Assembly (NCBI GenBank): GCA_039927975.1
Contig: JBDSTZ010000388.1
Coordinates: 1-9,178 of the forward strand
Origin: JBDSTZ01 sp039927975
GTDB lineage: Bacteria; Pseudomonadota; Gammaproteobacteria; Burkholderiales; Burkholderiaceae_D
Length of the DNA: 9,178 nucleotides
Direction: 5' to 3'
Shown here: one piece after another, positions 1 through 5,800 of the stretch
How the letters are laid out: each line of letters starts with the position of its first letter
Numbering within the stretch: the stretch's first letter is position 1
The notes under the pieces: generated by a model
Databases searched by the model: none
Told to the model about the DNA's origin: nothing
The model's input: the letters and a program-made list of their open reading frames with translations, nothing else
Translations under genes and position numbers: made by a program

Positions 1-392
1 AGCTCGGCGCGCAGCTGGTAGTGGTAGGGGCGCCAGAACAGCGCGATGCGGCGCTCGACTTCGGCCGCCGAAGGCGCGGCGCCGTCCCGGTAGAGCGCTT
101 CACGGCCGAAGGTGTCGAGCGGGCACAGGCCAGTGGTGTCGAGACCGGGGTACAGATTGGTGTCTTCGGGCGGGCGATTCAGGTCGATCACGTAGCGCGA
201 CCAGCGCGCAGCCAGCGTGGAGGCGCCCAGTTCCTGCGCAAAATCGTAGAGCCGCGCCAGGTGCCAGTCGGTGTCGGCACGGGCCAAGGCGCAGGGCGCC
301 ATGCCGGCGGCGATATCGTCGGGGATGTCGGTGCCGACGTGCGGCATCGAGATCAGCACGGGGGCGCGGCCTGGCGTGAATGCGAATTCCAT
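1..392 (-). CDS. hutG: N-formylglutamate deformylase HutG (partial, C-terminus beyond window)
   Basis: Hydrolyses N-formyl-L-glutamate to glutamate and formate, the last step of the five-step histidine degradation route; cytoplasmic. Only the N-terminal ~130 codons are present and the frame stays open to the left edge. Visible family blocks are VLISMPHVGT near residues 12-21, DTDWH, RYVIDLNRP, and LYPG followed by TGLCPLDTFG, typical of the N-formylglutamate amidohydrolase family; the His of the MPHVG block and the DTDWH block are expected near the metal site. Two ATGs are adjacent. The one at 392 lies 5 nt after AGGAG and is preferred; the one at 395 would be only 2 nt away. The Shine-Dalgarno follows directly on the hutH stop, so the two genes are probably translationally coupled. 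Its presence implies that a HutF-type formiminoglutamate deiminase exists elsewhere, since one-step formiminoglutamase strains do not need this enzyme. Identification is strong; the start is moderately certain. Confidence 0.9.
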   Translation of the reverse strand, partial: MEFAFTPGRAPVLISMPHVGTDIPDDIAAGMAPCALARADTDWHLARLYDFAQELGASTLAARWSRYVIDLNRPPEDTNLYPGLDTTGLCPLDTFGREALYRDGAAPSAAEVERRIALFWRPYHYQLRAE

Positions 393-402
393 CATCGCTC
401 CT

Positions 403-1962
403 TCAGGCCGCGTACAGCGCGGCGAACAGCGGCTTGCATGGTGCGCCCAGCTGGCCGGTGAGCACCAGGTCGGTGGCGGCGTCGATATCCGGCGCGAGGA
501 AGCGGTCGGCATCGTAAAAGGCGACGCGCTCGCGCAGAAGGTGGTGCACCTGCTCGAGCCAGGACGAGCTGCGCAGCGGCCGGTGGAAGTCGATGCCCTG
601 GGCGGCCGCCAGCGATTCGATGGCGACGATGACGGCGGTGTTGTGCGCCATGTCGGCGAGGCGGCGCGCGGCGAAGGTGGCCATGCTGACGTGGTCTTCC
701 TGGTTGGCGGAGGTGGGCAAGCTGTCGACGCTGGCGGGGTGAGCCAGCGATTTGTTTTCGGACGCCAGCGCGGCCGCCGTGACGTGGGCGATCATGAAGC
801 CGGAATTGAGGCCCGGCTCGCGCACCAGGAAGGGCGGCAGACCGGACAGGGTGGCGTCGATCAGGAGCGCGATGCGGCGCTCGGCCAGCGCGCCGATTTC
901 AGCGATCGCCAGTGCCAGCGTGTCGGCGGCAAAGGCGACCGGCTCGGCGTGGAAGTTACCGCCGGAGATGATCTGGCCGCCGCCGTCGTGCGGAAAAATG
1001 AGCGGGTTGTCGGTGACGGCGTTGGCCTCGATGAGCAGGGTGCGCGCGGCGTTGCCGATGATGTCGATGACCGCGCCCATGACCTGCGGCTGGCAGCGCA
1101 GGCTGTACGGGTCCTGCACCCGCTCGTCGCCCATCAGGTGCGAGGCGCGGATGGCGCTGCCGGCCAGCAGCGCGCGGTAGACGGCGGCGGCGGCGATCTG
1201 GCCCGGCTGGCCGCGCACCGCGTGCACGCGCGCGTCGAACGGCGCGTCGCTGCCGCGCGCGGCGTCGAGCGAGAGGGCGCCGGCAACCAGCGCGCCTTCG
1301 AGCAGGCGTTCGGCCATGAACAGACCGTGCAGCGCCAGCGCGGTGGACACCTGGGTGCCGTTGATCAGGGCCAGGCCTTCCTTGGCGGCCAGCACCAGCG
1401 GCGCGATGCCGGCCGCCGCCAGCGCGGCCTCGGCGTCGACCAGGCGGCCGTCGACGCGCACCTGGCCGACGCCCAGGAGGGCCAGCGTCATGTGCGCCAG
1501 CGGCGCCAGGTCGCCCGAGGCGCCGACCGAGCCCTTGGCCGGGATGGCCGGCATGATGCCTGCGTTGTAAAGGGCGATCAGGGTCTCGACGACGACCGGG
1601 CGTACGCCGGAATAGCCGCGCGCCAGGCTACCGATCTTGGTGAGCAGGATCAGGCGCACGATTGGGTCGGGCAGCGGCGCGCCGACGCCGACCGCGTGCG
1701 AGAGAATCAGGTTGCGCTGAAGGTGTTCGAGCTCCTGGTCGGGGATGCGGGTTTTGGCGAGGATGCCGAAACCGGTGTTGATGCCGTAGGCGGCGTCACC
1801 CTTGGCGAGCACCTTGCGCACGGCGGCGGCCGAGGTGTCGATCAGCGGCCAGGCGTCGGCCGCGAGCGCCAGCCGGGCCGGCGCGCTCCAGACGGCGCGC
1901 AGGTCGGCCATGCCGATGCGTCCGGGGTTCAGGGTCCACGCTGCGTGTGCGGTATCGGTCAT
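403..1962 (-). CDS. hutH: Histidine ammonia-lyase HutH
   Basis: Removes ammonia from L-histidine to give trans-urocanate, the first step of histidine catabolism; cytoplasmic, tetrameric in known relatives. The 519-residue product has the usual family length. The Ala-Ser-Gly triad that cyclises to the MIO electrophile is at residues 148-150 within KGSVGASGDLAPLAH. The catalytic-Tyr block YGINTGFG starts at residue 59. RNLILSHAVGVG, ALINGTQ, YSLRCQPQVMGA, TDNPLIF and the C-terminal SANQEDHVSM block are all intact, so the enzyme looks functional. The ATG at 1962 follows the hutU stop by 2 nt, with AGAGG 5 nt upstream lying inside the last hutU codons; this supports co-translation. The reading frame runs open much further upstream, but that stretch is the out-of-frame complement of hutU and has no family similarity. 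Confidence 0.97.
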   Translation of the reverse strand: MTDTAHAAWTLNPGRIGMADLRAVWSAPARLALAADAWPLIDTSAAAVRKVLAKGDAAYGINTGFGILAKTRIPDQELEHLQRNLILSHAVGVGAPLPDPIVRLILLTKIGSLARGYSGVRPVVVETLIALYNAGIMPAIPAKGSVGASGDLAPLAHMTLALLGVGQVRVDGRLVDAEAALAAAGIAPLVLAAKEGLALINGTQVSTALALHGLFMAERLLEGALVAGALSLDAARGSDAPFDARVHAVRGQPGQIAAAAVYRALLAGSAIRASHLMGDERVQDPYSLRCQPQVMGAVIDIIGNAARTLLIEANAVTDNPLIFPHDGGGQIISGGNFHAEPVAFAADTLALAIAEIGALAERRIALLIDATLSGLPPFLVREPGLNSGFMIAHVTAAALASENKSLAHPASVDSLPTSANQEDHVSMATFAARRLADMAHNTAVIVAIESLAAAQGIDFHRPLRSSSWLEQVHHLLRERVAFYDADRFLAPDIDAATDLVLTGQLGAPCKPLFAALYAA

Positions 1963-1964
1963 GT

Positions 1965-3671
<1,707 letters not shown>

Positions 3672-3702
3672 GGCGGCTCCTGGTGGCGGTGATCACCCCA
3701 CC

Positions 3703-3731
3703 AGTCTAGGTTGTCTATACAAGTTCGTCAA
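3703..3731 (-). promoter_or_regulatory. hutU operon sigma70-type promoter
   Basis: On the minus strand TTGACG (3731-3726, 5 of 6 to consensus) is followed by a 17-bp spacer and TAGACT (3708-3703, 4 of 6). Transcription would start near 3696, giving a leader of about 25 nt before the hutU ATG that includes its AGGAG. The -35 hexamer contains the TGA stop codon of ada, so the promoter begins inside the upstream gene. Spacing is ideal and the position fits the operon; it is inferred from sequence only. Confidence 0.72.
3711..3722 (-). promoter_or_regulatory. HutC-type operator in the hutU promoter
   Basis: The 12-bp near-palindrome reads TTGTATAGACAA on the minus strand and TTGTCTATACAA on the plus strand. 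Both readings fit the HutC-subfamily GntR core GTMTAKAC known for this regulator class. The site lies wholly within the -35/-10 spacer of the hutU promoter, where a bound repressor would block RNA polymerase. hutC itself is encoded about 1.2 kb away (4949-5668). No second copy of the core was found upstream of hutC or elsewhere in the intergenic DNA. Confidence 0.78.
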
Positions 3732-4813
3732 TCGAATTCTGGGCCGCTTTTGCGCTCGCGTTCGAGCAGCGCGGCCTTGCGTTCGATGCCCCAGCGGTAG
3801 CCCGACAGGGCGCCGTCGTTGCGCACCACGCGGTGGCAGGGAATGGCGACGGCGACCGGGTTGGCAGCGCAGGCGCCGGCCACCGCGCGCGCGCCGGACG
3901 GCAGGCCGACCCGTTCGGCCAGTGCGGTGTAGCTGACGGTGGCGCCGGCCGGGATCTCGCGCAGCGCCTGCCAGACGCGCTGCTGGAAGGCGGTGCCGCG
4001 CACGTCGAGCGGCAGGTCGCAGCCCAGCGCGGGCGCCTCGACCAGGCCGACGACTTGGGCGACGGTTTGCTCGAAATCGGCATCGGCGCCGCGCAGTTCG
4101 GCGTTCGGGAAGCGGTCCTGCAGGTCGCGCACCAGCGGTTCGGGGTCGTCGCCGATGAGGATGGCGCAGATGCCGTGCGCAGTGGCGGCCACCAGGATGG
4201 CGCCGAGCGAGCAGGCGCCCACGGCGAAGCGAATCTGCGCGCCGCTGCCGCCGGCGCGCCAGGCCCCGGCGCGCATGCCGAGCAGGGCGTCGGCGCCGGC
4301 GTAAAAGCGCCCGCTCGAACCGAAGCCGGCGGCGTAGATCGCGTCGGTGACGCTGGGCGCGGCCGCGAGGCCGGCTTGCAGGCGCTGGGCGCGGCGGGCG
4401 GCGGCGTAGGCTTTCGGCGTGATGCCGGTGTGCGCCTTGAAGACGCGGTGGAAATGGAAGCGGCTCATGCCGCAGGCGGCCGCCAGGCTGTCGAGATCGG
4501 GCGCCTGCTCGGCCGCGTCGATCAGGCGGCAGGCCTGGGCGACCGCCTCGGCATGGCGCGCCGCCAGCGCCGGCTGATCGGGTTTGCAGCGCAGGCAGGG
4601 CCGAAAGCCGGCCTGCTCGGCTTCCTCGCAGCTGGCGTGAAAGCGCACGTTGCGGCGCAGCGCCAGGCGCGCGCCGCAGGACGGGCGGCAATACACGCCG
4701 GTGCTGGCGACCGAGTAGACGAACACGCCGTCGGCCTCCGGCGCGCGGCGTTCCAGCGCGGCCCAGCGCGACGCGTCGTCGGCGAATGGCGAAATGACTT
4801 TGGTCGATGGCAT
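3728..4813 (-). CDS. ada: Ada: methylphosphotriester/O6-methylguanine-DNA methyltransferase and transcriptional regulator
   Basis: Suicide repair protein that takes methyl groups from DNA phosphotriesters and O6-methylguanine; in characterised relatives the N-methylated form activates the adaptive response to alkylation. The 361-residue product resembles E. coli Ada in length and order. It has an N-terminal zinc domain with four Cys (42, 46, 73, 76) in VYCRPSC and CLRCKP, the first being the expected phosphotriester methyl acceptor. An AraC-type helix-turn-helix region follows at about 85-180 (CGMSRFHFHRVFKAHTG). A C-terminal methyltransferase domain carries the active-site IPCHRVV with Cys326. 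All key residues are present. The ATG at 4813 has GGGAG 6 nt upstream and is preferred over an in-frame GTG at 4849, which lies almost at the predicted transcription start. It lies between hutC and hutU, 56 bp from hutU on the same strand and with no terminator between. No functional link to histidine breakdown is implied by the protein itself. Confidence 0.95.
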   Translation of the reverse strand: MPSTKVISPFADDASRWAALERRAPEADGVFVYSVASTGVYCRPSCGARLALRRNVRFHASCEEAEQAGFRPCLRCKPDQPALAARHAEAVAQACRLIDAAEQAPDLDSLAAACGMSRFHFHRVFKAHTGITPKAYAAARRAQRLQAGLAAAPSVTDAIYAAGFGSSGRFYAGADALLGMRAGAWRAGGSGAQIRFAVGACSLGAILVAATAHGICAILIGDDPEPLVRDLQDRFPNAELRGADADFEQTVAQVVGLVEAPALGCDLPLDVRGTAFQQRVWQALREIPAGATVSYTALAERVGLPSGARAVAGACAANPVAVAIPCHRVVRNDGALSGYRWGIERKAALLERERKSGPEFD

Positions 4814-4855
4814 GCTGCGCTCCCGTATTGAGGTGCCCACTTTGAACACGCTTCC

Positions 4856-4861
4856 ATTGTA
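4856..4861 (-). promoter_or_regulatory. Candidate ada -10 element (TACAAT)
   Basis: TACAAT on the minus strand (5 of 6 to consensus) would start transcription near 4849, giving a leader of about 35 nt before the ada ATG at 4813. No good -35 is seen at 16-18 bp; the DNA there is GC-rich. A poor -35 is what one expects for a promoter that depends on an activator such as methylated Ada. Inferred from sequence only. Confidence 0.5.
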
Positions 4862-4892
4862 GGTCGCGGCGGGCGGCGCGGCACTGCGGTTC

Positions 4893-4905
4893 TTGCTTTT
4901 GAATC
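4893..4905 (-). promoter_or_regulatory. Possible Ada box upstream of ada
   Basis: On the ada coding strand GATTCAAAAGCAA matches the E. coli ada promoter element AATTAAAGCGCAA at 9 of 13 positions. The B box GCAA is exact, the A box is GAT instead of AAT, and the 6-nt spacing between them is kept. It lies about 45-56 bp upstream of the predicted start, in the orientation expected for activation. The short motif could occur by chance, but it sits in the only AT-richer patch of this GC-rich gap. Confidence 0.35.
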
Positions 4906-4909
4906 CGGG

Positions 4910-4918
4910 TGCTAGAAT
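4910..4918 (+). promoter_or_regulatory. hutC extended -10 promoter
   Basis: TGCTAGAAT carries the TG-n motif of extended -10 promoters followed by TAGAAT (5 of 6 to consensus). Transcription would start near 4925, about 24 nt before the hutC TTG. The best -35 at 17-bp spacing is TTCTTG (4890-4895), which is weak but less needed with an extended -10. This upstream part overlaps the possible Ada box of the divergent ada gene. Confidence 0.5.
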
Positions 4919-4948
4919 CGGCGTTTACCCAGGGCAGCGGAGAGCTCA

Positions 4949-5668
4949 TTGAACGACCAGATTACGCAGGACAGCACGCCGATTTTCCAGCGCATCAAGG
5001 ATTACCTGGTGGGCGAAATCGCCAGCGGGCGCTGGAAGGAAGGCGATCTGGTGCCGTCCGAACAGGCGCTGGTACGCCAGTTCAATGTCTCGCGCATGAC
5101 CGTCAACCGCGCGGTGCGCGAGCTGACGGCCGAGCAGGTGCTGACGCGGCGCCAGGGCGCCGGCACCTATGTCGCGCCGCGCAAGTACCAGGCGACGCTG
5201 GTCGAGATCCGCAATATCGCCGACGAGATCGGCGCGCGCGGGCACGTCCACCGCAGCCACGTGCAGCTGCTCGAACCGGGCCGCGCTTCGGAACTGCTGG
5301 CGCTCGCGTTCGGCCTGGCGGCGGGCGCGCCGCTGTTCCATTCGCTGATCGTCCACTTTGAAAACGCGGTGCCGATCCAGCTGGAGGACCGCTGGGTCAA
5401 CCCGGCCTGCGCGCCGGACTACCTGGCGCAGGATTTCACCCGCATCACCCCCAACGCGCACCTGATGGCGGCCGCGCCGCTACACGGCGCGCGCTACAGC
5501 ATCGAGGCGCTGGCGCCGCCGCGCGAGGTGGCCGAGCTGCTGGCGATCGAGGCGCGCCAGTGCTGCCTGGTGCTCAAGCGCAGCAGCGTATCGGGCCAGC
5601 GGGTGGCGTCGGTGGTGACGATGTGGCATCCCGGCCATCTGTACCAATTTACCGGCCAGATCGGCTAG
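4949..5668 (+). CDS. hutC: HutC, GntR-family repressor of histidine utilisation genes
   Basis: DNA-binding repressor expected to hold the hut operon off until urocanate binds. The 239-residue product has an N-terminal winged helix-turn-helix at about 10-78 (PIFQRIKDYL, PSEQALVRQFNVSRMTVNRAV, then the wing RRQGAGTYVA) and a C-terminal UTRA ligand domain at about 95-235 that includes the ENAVPIQLEDRWVNP block typical of HutC. The start is TTG at 4949, supported by GGAG 6 nt upstream and by full coverage of the DNA-binding domain; the next in-frame ATG lies inside the helix-turn-helix and would destroy it. A rare TTG start may keep repressor levels low. The matching operator lies in the hutU promoter. 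It is separated from the hut structural genes by ada and transcribed away from them. Identification rests on domain layout, context and operator match. Confidence 0.93.
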   Translation: MNDQITQDSTPIFQRIKDYLVGEIASGRWKEGDLVPSEQALVRQFNVSRMTVNRAVRELTAEQVLTRRQGAGTYVAPRKYQATLVEIRNIADEIGARGHVHRSHVQLLEPGRASELLALAFGLAAGAPLFHSLIVHFENAVPIQLEDRWVNPACAPDYLAQDFTRITPNAHLMAAAPLHGARYSIEALAPPREVAELLAIEARQCCLVLKRSSVSGQRVASVVTMWHPGHLYQFTGQIG

Positions 5669-5686
5669 CGCCCCGGGCGGTGTTCA

Positions 5687-5714
5687 TTTTGACTAAATTA
5701 CAATTAATTTGACT
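5687..5714 (+). promoter_or_regulatory. AT-rich upstream element with 20-bp spaced TTTGACT repeats
   Basis: This AT-rich patch precedes and overlaps the -35 of the kinase promoter. TTTGACT occurs at 5688-5694 and again at 5708-5714, exactly 20 bp (about two helical turns) apart. Between them AAATT (5695-5699) and AATTT (5706-5710) form an inverted repeat. It lies about 30-55 bp upstream of the predicted start, so it could be an UP element for RNA polymerase alpha or a regulator site; the sequence does not decide between them. Confidence 0.4.
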
Positions 5715-5736
5715 TGGCCCGGCGGCCCACTACAAT
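5709..5736 (+). promoter_or_regulatory. Promoter of the hybrid histidine kinase gene
   Basis: TTGACT (5709-5714, 5 of 6) is followed by a 16-bp spacer and TACAAT (5731-5736, 5 of 6), the best sigma70-like match in the window. Transcription would start near 5743, leaving a leader of about 58 nt. It makes the kinase gene independent of hutC, whose stop is 40 bp upstream. No terminator with a T tract is visible between hutC and this promoter. Confidence 0.68.
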
Positions 5737-5754
5737 GTTATTACCTGCGGTCAT

Positions 5755-5776
5755 CATGTGCTGACCATGTGCTGAC
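5755..5776 (+). repeat. 11-bp tandem direct repeat (two copies) in the kinase leader
   Basis: CATGTGCTGAC occurs twice back to back (5755-5765 and 5766-5776) and a third partial unit, CAT, follows. The repeats begin about 12 nt downstream of the predicted transcription start and end 24 nt before the GTG start. GGTCA (5749-5753) and TGACC (5762-5766) also form a dyad overlapping the first copy. An 11-bp period places both copies on the same DNA face, as in some response-regulator sites, but a simple slippage duplication is equally possible. Confidence 0.55.
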
Positions 5777-5800
5777 CATCCGGCTTAGAAAGGCCTCACC

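Noticed and set aside
3833..4831. 332-codon plus-strand open frame opposite ada
   Set aside because: Shadow of ada with low-complexity Ala/Gly/Arg content and no recognisable motif.
4814..4849. Upstream GTG start for ada adding 12 residues
   Set aside because: It lies about at the predicted transcription start and lacks a ribosome site, while the ATG at 4813 has GGGAG at 6 nt.
4814..4948. A second HutC operator for autoregulation in the ada-hutC gap
   Set aside because: No GTMTAKAC core or close variant was found there on either strand.
5669..5682. GC-rich palindrome CGCCCCGGGCG after the hutC stop as a terminator
   Set aside because: The arms leave almost no loop, so only a 3-4 bp stem could form, and the T run after it is only four bases.
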